53,935 bases of DNA. Origin: Chara braunii (taxonomy: Eukaryota; Streptophyta; Charophyceae; Charales; Characeae). The translations under genes and the position numbers were made by a program. Within the stretch, counting starts at the first letter, position 1. Each line of letters begins with the position of its first letter. Positions 21,091 to 30,317 of this stretch are shown here, one piece after another. Below the pieces are notes generated by a model. The model made no database searches. It was not told the origin of the DNA and worked only from the letters and a program-made list of their open reading frames with translations. The DNA lies in assembly GCA_003427395.1 (NCBI GenBank), contig BFEA01000028.1:927168-981102 (forward strand), read 5' to 3'.

Positions 21091-21590
21091 TAGTGCGATA
21101 TCGCATGTGGACTCACGCAGGCCATGCCTGCGTACCCCAGCAGCCACAACCGCTGGTTAGCCACACTACCGCCAATACGGCGACCATCTGGCAGCACGAC
21201 ACACATCTCGTGGCCACGTACATGGTGCGGCCACCTATTTGGCCTACTAAGGCCCTGAATCGCACGACTGTTATTTTAAGTAGCATAGTCTAGCTTCAGT
21301 TTTTCCACGACCACGTACCCCTGCACCCCTGTCGGGAATCGCAAACGACAGGTCGTACCGCCGACTCCAACTGTTTCAATCGGACGTCAATGACGTCATG
21401 CGTCAACGACACCAGGTTCTAAAAAGGTTTAAGTCTCTCAGTCATAGGGTTGGTCTGAATAAGTTTGGCAACGTCAATCTCATCATATTCCTGAAATCCA
21501 ACGAAAAGGGTCGGACGGCGTCTGACCTTGAAAAACTTGAGCAGAAACCGTCACAGGGGTTTTTGTCCCGACAGCCTTCCCCTCCCCCAT
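21091..21590. other. No gene seen
   Basis: Mixed sequence inside the long-TIR element. Short open frames on both strands, none recognised. Confidence 0.4.
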
Positions 21591-22900
21591 TAAGCGACGT
21601 CCCCGTCGCTTACCATAAAGTAATACAAGGAGAAGTCTTCATAAGACTTCACCAAATATATCACATAATCACAATACATCTGGAATTAATCCAGATCTTA
21701 CATACTCACACCTGACGAGCGACGTTTCCGTCGTTCATTTTTCTTTCCCTTCATAATCTCTTGGATACTCTTTTGTAAAATACTCCATGCAAACTTCATT
21801 ATTTCCGATAACGTCAACAAGAAAGGCTTACTTTCAAGCCCTTAACAGATAAAGGCTTACTTTCAAGCCTTTCAATCCTTTCAGACCTTCCTTCGAAAGT
21901 ACTTTCATTCACTCACGAGTTGGAATAGGGTCAGAAATAACCTCTGGCAGGCCTTTCCCCAATCTGGAATCCACCGTTGGCTTTACCCAACCTGAGGAAT
22001 TACAAGAACGTTTTAGAAGAATGATCCTAGTGTCATCCCACTGGTGGCCACTCATTTCTTCTTTTAGTCTCTCATAGATGGGTCAGGCTTATCCCCCTGA
22101 TGAGACTCTCTTCAGGTTCTAAACCCCTGTCAAGGTTTCGTCAGGCTTAACCCCCTGAGGGTCTGTCATCAATACAACACATACTGCCAAGAATTTAACC
22201 TGGGTCTCTTATGTTCATGGGGATGCATTCCCAACACCTCAGCACATCTATCGCTGCCAGGAGTTTAACCTGGGCCTCCCACAAAACACAAGGATACTCA
22301 CACTATACTACAACATGTGCCGACACCATCCCGAAGAGAAATCACCCTTCCAAAAGTCCTTGTCCAGTCCCTCTAATTCCCACTCCAACTTAATCATCAT
22401 ACACGATTTACCTCCTACATGTCTTGTAAATGCGTCGAGGAGTGGTGTAATCTATAAAGGATAATATCTCGACGTCAAGCCCCGCTTTAGACTCGAGCCT
22501 TACCACTTTCTCTTCGATTTCAGTGCCATATAATTGTCAGTTTCTACATGGCCGCGGGGGTAGAGCAGATACAAGGTAGAAATTAGAAGAAGAGGGGAAG
22601 AGATGGAAAGAAGAGGGGGGGAAAAAAAAAAAACGGAGCGTCGCGAATCTAATTGCGACGCAGGGCCAGATGCAGCGGTAGAAGCATCTGGACTCTGAGT
22701 TGACAACAGACTGTTGAACTTCAACAGTCTGCTCTACTTGGCTTTATACAACCATTTAGGGCTGCATATGACCGGGGGTAGCGGCCAGATGCATTACCAA
22801 TGCCTGGAACTTGGTTCCCCTAGGGGAACATCAAGTTTCTCAGCCCTTGATCGCGTTTGAGATCAAGGGCCAGGCCTCACTCTTAGTTTTGGCTGGGGGC
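21591..22900. repeat. Cluster of about ten short perfect hairpins
   Basis: Inverted repeats with 7-12-bp arms and short loops: AAGCGACG/CGTCGCTT (21592-21611), GAAGTCTT/AAGACTTC (21632-21650), ATCTGGA/TCCAGAT (21678-21696), GAGCGACG/CGTCGTTC with one mismatch (21717-21736), AAAGGCTT/AAGCCTTT (about 21851-21872), GCGTCGC/GCGACGC (22638-22661), CAGACTGTTGAA/TTCAACAGTCTG (22707-22731), GTTCCCCTAGGGGAAC (22814-22829) and GCCCTTGATC/GATCAAGGGC (22843-22870). Between them lie small direct repeats (GTCAGGCTTA.CCCCCTGA; TTTAACCTGGG). A TATA-like TATAAAAC lies just beyond, at 22930. No coding frame. Confidence 0.75.
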
Positions 22901-23254
22901 AAAGCAACTGTCCTCAGCCTCCAGCCAGCTATAAAACAACCAACAACCAGCTAGCCAACATTCATTTGTGGCTGGTGCTGCTAGCATTTCACTTAGGCGA
23001 ATGCTGGCTGCTGGAGGAGGAACTGTTGGTGGAGTAAGAAGGAGCGGAGTGGAGGTCTGCAAGAGAGAGGGGAGGACTGCTGGAGGTGGTCATATTTGTG
23101 GAACACAGTCATAGCCGCCATCTCAGCGAGTGGAAGGGAGAGAAGCATTGGAGGTCTGCAGAGAGCGTGGGAGTGAGGACATCCATAGTTGTCGCTGCAC
23201 TTGGTGGAACGCAAAGGAGGTGTTGTTCGCTCGGCACGACAACGACGACCCTTT

Positions 23255-23545
23255 TTGGCGGTGACGCGGAAGCGCTGCCGATTTTTTATGGCGATGGCAC
23301 TGAGATTTTGGCGGTGACGCGGAAGCGTTGCCGATTTGTTGCGGCGGCGACACTGAGATTTTGACAGTGACGCGGAAGCGTTGCCGATTTTTTGCGGTGG
23401 CGGCGCTAAAATTTTGGTGGCGATGCGGAGGTGCTGCCAAAATCTTCCGGCGTCGACGGTGTTTTTTCTGGCAGCGACGCGGAAGTGCTGCCGAACTCTT
23501 GCGGCGGTGACAGTGCGTTCTAGGTGGTGGCACGGGAGCGCTTCC
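23255..23545. repeat. Tandem repeat, 52-54-bp period, about 5 units
   Basis: The word GTGACGCGGAAGCG (or a close variant) recurs at 23261, 23313, 23367, about 23420 and about 23474, each followed by TGCCGA and a T-run. Open frames on both strands across the array (for example 22993-23571 minus) reflect the repeat. Because the period is not a multiple of three, the frame rotates between units, which argues against a coding role. Confidence 0.8.
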
Positions 23546-25589
23546 CGTTTTGCCTTGACTGTGTGGGACATTTTGTGGCAGCGTGTTCTGGTATTGACAA
23601 CGACGGCGTGGTGGTGCTCTTGGTGTGACGACGAAGCTGAGACGCCGTCAGATTGTTGGGAGGTGATTGTGTGTTGAGAAGAAGTTGCGGCAAGCGATCG
23701 CTCTAGGAAGTGGTGTGGATCGCTTTGCGGGCGACTCGTCGTGACAATTGTCTCTTCTGGAGTGCGATTTTACATGATCTTCTTGAGTGGGCCGTCTCTT
23801 TAACTTCACTCAAGGTCAATTATTGACTCAGACCCCTTCACGCCTGTGTGAACCCACACTTGCTTGACCCTATTCTTTGAATATCCACCGAAAAGGTAGA
23901 GGAAATGTGTATTTGCGCGTGTGAATGAAAGTCCGACGTGAGTTTGAACATACATTGTTTTCTTTTGAACTTGTTGTTTGATTTGATGTGCAGGTAGGTA
24001 GAAGGGTGCCTGAAAAAAGGGAATCTGACCATGTCAATGACAATGAGAGAATAATGTTTGTTTTCTGTTACTCACCTGTATGTATGTTGAAGGGATGAAA
24101 AATCACTAGACGACGAGAAGCGAAGCGATCACACAAAGAAGAAAAAACCAATTGGACATATATTTTTTTTCCTGAGGTTACCCGTTCTTTCCTGAATGAC
24201 CCTCCCCGTCTATGACCGTCTATCTGAATGACTTTCTCTTTTGTGATCTCTTTTCTTCGTCTAAGTTACCCTTGCCGTCAGGCGACAAGGGACCATTTTT
24301 TGCCTGTCGTGGTAGACATATTTCCCTTAGGAGGCATCTGAGGTGAGGATTCGTTGCCTTAGGGGTCGGCCCTGCTATCGACTCGGAGTGGACCGCTTAT
24401 GCGGGGGGATACCATGCTGTTGTGGTGGAGCCAGCCCGACTTCTGAGATCCGAGGTTCGCTTGGGCAAGGACGAGGGGTGTCCCAGACCACCTCCTAGGG
24501 AAAGGACATACGCCTATTCACAAAAGGGCTTTAAGGTTCTTGACGCCTCGCGCTAAGGGGAGTTGCCATAGCATACCCCTCTAGTGGCCGTTTTAGGAGT
24601 CACTGACATATGGGGAACTGGCGCCAGAAGAAGCCCAGTTCGTGTACTCTCTAGTATTGGAGGGAGTGCGAGTAGGTACTACCTCCGCGGATAGGTTTGC
24701 ACCATAAGAAGTGCAAACCTGGGGAAGTTGAGATAGGTTGATAGGAAGTTGCAACTAGAGCAACGCTTTAAAGATTCTTCTGATGAAGATTGAGACTTCA
24801 TCATTCAAGGGACGGAAAGAATCATTGTTGCCCAGGAGGACAAAGCAACCAACAAAATTTGGAAGCAGACCCCGTCCTCGACGGGGTAACCTGTGCTTCG
24901 GTTGTCTAAATCGGTCGCTGACTTGTATAGTGGTAGCCAGATTACTCGCAGATGGCATTCACACCAAAGTTAGAAAGATAGCGAAGTCACCATTAAAGCA
25001 ATTGTATCCTAGCTGTACTTGAGAGTTAGGAGATGTCTGCGTTTTCTAGCAGTCAGTATGAGGTGGAACGAAAGAACTTGGCACGCATCTCATCAAGTCG
25101 AAAAATTATGTCAGCCTAGCCATCTGGCAGGCAGAGTAGAGATATTTTGGTCAGACGCTACTTGAGCGTCGCTATGCATGTTAATCATGCTTTTATCCTT
25201 TTGTTAATAAATGTTATTTGAAGTCACGTCAACTCATGTTGGTTTGTCATTGGATGATAAGCCAAGTCAATTTTTGTCGATTTGATCCGAACGAGTGGTA
25301 TGCATGATTGTATCGATTTCATAAGATAAGTCAACTTACATTGACATGGGTCTTCTTTATTTGAAAGTGTTTTGTCTGAGTAACTCCTGATTGTCTTTGA
25401 AAGAAGGGACTAGGATCGCCCAAAGTTTTTTTTTTTTTCCTTACTACAACGAACGAGCAAACGCCCTCGGCCGGCCTACCTCTGCAATTGCATTATAAAA
25501 GCCTTCGCATGTGGGTCAATAGCTCGACGGGGATACGCCCCTAAGGGTGGTGACGGCCCGTTAGGGAAGGTAAGTTGTGGCCCGCGAGA
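23546..25589. other. Right interior of long-TIR element; no gene seen
   Basis: Mostly unique-looking, moderately AT-rich sequence with no recognised frame over 100 residues. A T-run lies at about 25427-25438. TGGCGCCAGAAGAAGCCCAG near 24618 looks like a retroviral-type primer site but has no LTR context. Confidence 0.4.
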
Positions 25590-25769
25590 ACCTATCCTGC
25601 CGTAGGGGACCGCGGGATGTACAACTGACGCACTCGGCCGGAGCGGCGAAGGGTCGACACGGGTTATCGTGTCGTCCCCGAGTTGTCTCTAAAAAGTTGA
25701 AAGCCTAAGTTTCTCCTGCGTGACGCGGCCGGGAGGGCCCTCGCTCGCACGGGGGCCGATGCGCTTGAC
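25590..25769 (-). repeat. Right terminal inverted repeat
   Basis: Reverse-complement partner of 18839-19020. Differences are scattered substitutions, mostly transitions, so the arms have diverged modestly since insertion. Confidence 0.85.
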
Positions 25770-25900
25770 ACTGGGGGGTTGGTGTCATTCCATCCAACCG
25801 TTGTCATGAGGCAGTGCCATTTTTCTGGGTTGGACAAAATTATTGTCAGCCCCCTTACATTCCAAGACCGGATGACTAGGTCCCCCCTTGATCCCTTCAT
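25770..25900 (-). pseudogene. LINE B endonuclease, N-terminal part
   Basis: From 25900 on the minus strand the reading is GDLVIRSWNVRGL, the conserved start of AP-like LINE endonucleases with the metal-site asparagine in SWN, continuing for about 43 residues to NDTNPPV. There it runs into the right TIR. The next family residues (PDILCLQ) are found at 18838. Without the insert the two parts make one domain. Confidence 0.8.
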
Positions 25901-26280
25901 TGATTGGTTACTACGTTTCTGTTCTTAGTTTGGTTATATTGGTTTAAGATATGCAAGAAGAGCTACCCTCTGTCTCGTCCTCCAGTGGGAATAATTTCTC
26001 CCGCAGTTCCTCCTCCAAAATCATGACCCCTGCTTCTGCTAATGTAGCCAGGCTTGCTGCATTCTGGGTCGTAGCTGCCTCATTCCCCAATGCTGTGATG
26101 TACAAGCTTGCTACCATCCACCAAGGTCTCCGTTGCCAACCCTCGGCCAGTTCTGTTTGTTGACCGAAATAGGCTATAATTGGTCGTGCGTCATATCGAG
26201 GATTTTTCTCCGTTTCCCCAATGACTCCTGCCCCCTTCAGTTCCTCTTCTGGTGCCGGCTTACTTGCAATTCCTGTGGAT
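25901..26280. other. No gene seen; possible LINE B 5' region
   Basis: Lies upstream of the LINE B endonuclease on the minus strand, where ORF1 or 5' UTR would be expected. No ORF1 zinc knuckle is found. Confidence 0.4.
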
Positions 26281-26283
26281 GAG

Positions 26284-27375
26284 TGAAGAAGGTGGAGGAG
26301 GAAAAAGGTGTGAGGTGGTTGGCTATGACGGATGGGTGAAGAAGAAGGAGGAAGGAGACAGTGTGAGGTGGTCGGCTACGGTGGATGGGCGAAGAAGATG
26401 GAGGAGGAAGAGGGTGTGAAGTGGTTGGCTATGGCGGATGTTTGAAGAAGACGGAGGAGGAAGAAGGTGTGAGGTGGTTGGCTATGTTGGATGGGTGAAG
26501 AAGATGGGGGAGGAAGATGGTGTGACGAGGTTGGCTATCGAGGATGGGTGAAGAAGATGGAGGAGGAAGAAGGTGCGAGGTGATTGGCTATGGTGGATGG
26601 GTAAAGAAGATGAAGAAGGAAAATGGCGTGAGGTGGTTGGCTATGGAGGATGGGTGGAGAAGATGGAGGAGGAAGAAGGCGTGAGGTGGTCGGCTATTGA
26701 GGATGGGTGAAGAAGGTGGAGGAAGAAGAAGGTGTGAGGTGGTTGGCTATGGAGGATGGGTGAAGAAGATGGAGGAGGAAGAAGGTGTGAGGTGTTTGGC
26801 TATGGTGGATGGGTGAAGAGGATGAAGGAGGAATAAGGTGTGGGGTGGTTGGCTATGGAGGATGGGTGAAGGAGATGGAGGAGAAAAAAGGTGTGAGGTG
26901 GTTGGCTATGGTGGATGGGTGAAGAAGACGGAGGAGGGAGAGGGTGTGAGGTGGTTGGCTATGGAGGATGGGTGAAGAAGATGGAGGAGGAAAAAGGTGC
27001 GAGGTTTTCGACTATGGAGAATGGGTGAAGAAGATGGAGGAGGAAGAAGGTGTGAGATGAATGACTATGGAGGATGAGTGAAGGAGATGGAGGAGGAAGA
27101 AGGTGTGAGATGGTTGGCTATGGAGGATGGATAAAGGAGATGGAGGAGGAAGAAGGTGTAAGGTGGTCGGCTATGGAGGATGGATGAAGAAGATGGAGGA
27201 AAAAGAAGGTGTGCGGTGGTTGGCTATGGTGGATGGGTGAAGAAGATGGAGGAGGGAGGTAGCGTGAGGTGGTTGGCTATGGCGGATGGGTGAAGAAGAC
27301 GGAGGAGGGAGGCGGTGTGAGGTGGTTGGCTATGGAGGATGGGTAAAGAAGATGGAGGAGGAATAAGATGTGCGG
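26284..27375. repeat. 53-bp minisatellite, about 20 copies
   Basis: Unit approximates GGTTGGCTATGGAGGATGGG, then TGAAGAAGATGGAGGAGGAAGAAGGTG and TGAGGT. GGCTATG-type words recur at 26321, 26374, 26427, 26480, 26533, 26586 and 26639, exactly 53 bp apart, so indels are rare although substitutions are common. The plus strand is purine-rich. The period is not divisible by three and stops occur, so it is non-coding. Confidence 0.92.
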
Positions 27376-28195
27376 CGACCGATATCTCCCCCTATTCTAA
27401 GTCTCCGGGTTCGTCTCCCCTAAGTTATCTCGGATTTGCAGCAACTAATCCTACAGCAGATATGTAGAAAAACACAGACTTGCAAAAACACAGATTTCAG
27501 AAAACACAGATTTTGCAGATTTGCAGATTTTGCGGATTTTGCAATTTTTTGTCGTTTTTGCCCAAGGAGGGAGGACCGAAAAACACAGGCTCGCGTTTCC
27601 TACTCGAAACGACATCAGAATCACTCCTAACCTGGTGGGCTATCTGTCTGTACTCTATGGAAGACCCCTATAAAATTGGGGGTGATTCCGTCGTCGTTTG
27701 CCCTTACTTGCCTTTTTCGGGCGCCGTTCGGGTCTCAAGGGGAACTGTTCGATAAAGTCCATTTCCCGTTTTTGGAGGACAATGGACTCAGACGACCTGC
27801 AGGTTCTGCAGGTCATCTGTGTATGCCTAGGGTATCGCTCTTATATCCTTGGTTTGGCGAAACTGGTCTAAGCGCCTCCCGGTCGCATTGGCCCCTTGGT
27901 CCCTTTTTCGGACCGGTCCGTGCTCCGGAGGTTGGCCATCGACTTTTCAGCTGCAGCAGCAGCAACCAGGGGTTTGGCCAGGCATCAAAAGAAGCAGCAA
28001 GATTATTACGAACAGCAACAATAGCCCTAGTAAAAAAAACAGTATTTTTTCCTACCTCCTATTTACCGCGTTCGATTAAAGCACGGAGGGGGGGAGAACA
28101 AGCGAGATTCAAATAAAGCACGGGGTAGGGTGAGACCGGACCTCAGACAGGCACATGGGTAGAGGAATGGTTACAACACTCATGACACTAGACTG
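27376..28195. other. Unassigned region; CAGATTTTG-rich patch
   Basis: 27475-27545 repeats CAGATTTTGCAGATTTGCAG-like words. A TATA-like CTATAAAATTG lies near 27668, and a 146-residue plus frame (27676-28116) matches nothing known. It could be an LTR fragment; no partner was found. Confidence 0.35.
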
Positions 28196-29080
28196 ATTAA
28201 AAACACAAGTAGGGATCTACACCCAAGTGAAGACTTGGACGAAACAAGAAGAGAGAGTGAGTGTAACTCACTCCCAAGCATGCACACACAAAGTGGGAAG
28301 TAACGATTCACTATGGAGTGAAGAAATGGACAAAGCATGAACTCAAGATGACTAAAATACTAGAATGAGCAAAAATACAAGTTGTGATTTACACCCAAGT
28401 GAAAAATTGGACATAAAAAGAAGAAAGAGAGAGTGTAACTCACTCCCAAGCACGCACACAAAAAGTGGGAAGTAGCGATTTACTATGGAGTGAATAAATT
28501 GACAAAGCATAAGTTCAAGATGACTAGAACAATAGAATGAGCAAAAATACAAGTAGCGATTTGCACCCAAGTGAAGAATTGGACAAAACAAGAAGTANAA
28601 TACAAGTAGCGATTTGCACCCAAGTGAAGAATTGGACAAAACAAGAAGTAAGAGTGAGTGGAACTCACTCTCAAGCATGCACACACAAAATGGGAAGTGG
28701 CGATTTACTATGGAATGAAGAAACGGACAAAGCATGAGCTCAAGATGACTAGAACACTAGAATGAGCAAGAATACAAGTAGCGATTTGCACCCAAGTGAA
28801 GAATTTGACAAAACAAGAAGAATGAGTGAGTGAAACTCACTCCCAAGCATGCACACACAAAGAGGGAAATGACGATTTACTATGGAGGGAAGAAATTGAC
28901 AATGCATGAGCTCAAGATGACTAGAACACTAGAATGAGCAAGAATACAAGTTGCGATTTACACCCAAGTGAAAAATTGGACAAAAGAAGAAGAAAAAGTG
29001 AGTGTAACTCACTCCCAAGCATGCACACCCAAAGTAGGAAGTGGCGATATACTATGGAGTGGAAAAAGAGACCATGAGAA
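28196..29080. repeat. 172-bp satellite, about 5 copies
   Basis: CACCCAAGTGAA recurs at 28220, 28392, 28564 (with a duplicate at 28617), 28789 and 28961. Apart from the duplicate, the spacing is exactly 172 bp. Each unit has GTAACTCACTCCCAAGCATG-like, CGATTTACTATGGA and CAAGATGACTAGAAC blocks. Units are highly similar. The period is near nucleosome-repeat size, as in many satellites. A single N at 28598 sits at the extra 53-bp copy. Confidence 0.92.
28598..28598. other. Single N at a redundant 53-bp junction
   Basis: The sequence left of the N (AATACAAGTAGCGATTTGCA through AAGAAGTA) is repeated immediately to its right, breaking the 172-bp register. It looks like two contig ends placed side by side without collapsing their overlap. 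Confidence 0.8.
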
Positions 29081-29099
29081 GACCATCACTAGTGGAAAA

Positions 29100-29340
29100 T
29101 CCTCCTCCTACCTCTACTAAGCTTTGAAAGGCACCTGTGGAGAGAGAAGATGAGAAAGAAAAAAACAAAAGAAAGTAGATGAGGGAACATGGAGGAGTAG
29201 GGGAAGGAGAGGAAGAGGAAGAAGAAGGAGAAAAGGAAGAAGAAGAAGAAGAAGAAAGAAGAAGAAGAAGAAGAGGAAAAAAAAAAAAAAAAAAAAAAAA
29301 AAAGCAGAAGAAGAAGAAGAAGAAGAAACTTCTCCTTCTT
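29100..29340. repeat. Purine tract: (GAA)n and A27
   Basis: Plus strand is almost all purine from about 29150. (GAA)n occurs at about 29235-29275 and 29306-29327, and an A-run at 29277-29303. Open frames on minus are poly-Ser, poly-Phe and poly-Leu artefacts. Confidence 0.9.
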
Positions 29341-30261
29341 TCCGCTCACCTCCTCTAGTATCTTGGAGTTGAAGTATCAATCTTGATGATGTTTTTCCTC
29401 ACTTGACTATGACTCCCTTCTTTCTCGAACCCTTCTCATTCCTCCTCCTCAGTCCCTTCCTGATTATGGCAAACTCCTTATCACTATGGCTATAGAGTCC
29501 TCTCCTCTAGGAGGGCTAATGAGACTCTCTCTATCCTTTTTTTCTTCCTCACAGCCTGGGGGCTCTGGCGGATCACCTTCCTAGGCCAACCTCAGTACTC
29601 TCACTAGCCCCAATGGCAACTCCTACTAGCTCAGAGCCTCCTCCAAGGCCCCCATCTGGCAGCGGTTCCCCTCCTCTCACTTCAAGTGAGTAGGGTGCTC
29701 CTATGAGCTCATTTGGGCAGCATGCCATCGAACTTCAGTGTTCGAACTAATTCCATTTTCCTCTCGTCGAAGAGTTGTCCATAGTGACACGTCGAACGGC
29801 TAACAATCTGGCATGTAAACTTTGTGTCAGTCTTGTCTGAAGTGCACGCATCTTACCATAATTCTTTGAAAGCGAGGCCTTGTAAATCCTGGTCTGGTTC
29901 ATTCAATTAGTACTGACTGTATCTATATTAACACTCATAATAAATTAAATTGCAAAGCCTCTTAGATAATCCTATCCCAAATCCAAAATCCAAAATACTG
30001 TGTTGGGATTTTGTCGTTCCTTGTATTTATTCATCAATCATTAGGAGGATGTTGTTAACCGGGTTTTGGAAATTGTTATGTTCTATCTATTCATTTTGTA
30101 TGTAATATTCAATGAATAAAATAAAATAGATTCATAAAATTAATGTAGAATATAAAATATCATTATTTGTATATAGATCCTATAAAATAGAACAATACAT
30201 CAAAAATAAAGCATTTTCTTTCAATAAACCAATCCTGGAAAATAAGATGGTTTCATATACC
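29341..30261. other. No gene seen; AT-rich toward the right
   Basis: 29400-29700 is pyrimidine-rich. 29870-30250 is AT-rich with no long frame. CGAACTTCAGTGTTCG near 29729 is a short palindrome. Confidence 0.4.
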
Positions 30262-30317
30262 TGGATAGATTCAACAAATTCAATCAATACGTTGATTGAA
30301 TTTGTTGAATCTATCCA
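30262..30317. repeat. Perfect 56-nt palindrome, 26-bp arms
   Basis: The left arm at 30262-30287 (TGGATAGATTCAACAAATTC, then AATCAA) is exactly complementary to 30292-30317, around the 4-nt loop TACG. No mismatch in 26 pairs. Flanking bases do not extend the arms. As RNA it would form one long uninterrupted stem. It could be a very young foldback or MITE remnant, a small-RNA precursor, or a palindrome formed during repair or assembly. Confidence 0.9.

Larger units (their letters stand above)
18839..25769. mobile_element. 6.9-kb element with ~180-bp terminal inverted repeats
   Basis: The left end (from GTCGAGCGCATCGGCCCCCG at 18839) and the right end (reverse complement from GTCAAGCGCATCGGCCCCCG at 25769) are near-identical for about 140 bp and recognisably similar for about 180 bp (to about 19020 and 25590). 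The element splits the LINE B endonuclease exactly at both ends. No transposase is recognised in the 6.1 kb that can be read. The interior contains a gap, tandem repeats and many short hairpins. No clear target duplication is seen. Long TIRs recall Mutator-like or foldback elements, but the superfamily is unassigned. Confidence 0.8.

Noticed and set aside
24618-24640. TGGCGCCAGAAGAAG as a retroviral-type primer-binding site
   Set aside because: No LTR end adjacent and no gag/pol downstream; a short chance match.
26284-27375. Tandem array as a repeat-protein gene
   Set aside because: The 53-bp period rotates the frame and in-frame stops occur; no conserved peptide.
28196-29080. 172-bp array as a CRISPR-like repeat-spacer array
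   Set aside because: Units are contiguous and similar throughout, with no unique spacers; the context is eukaryotic satellite DNA.
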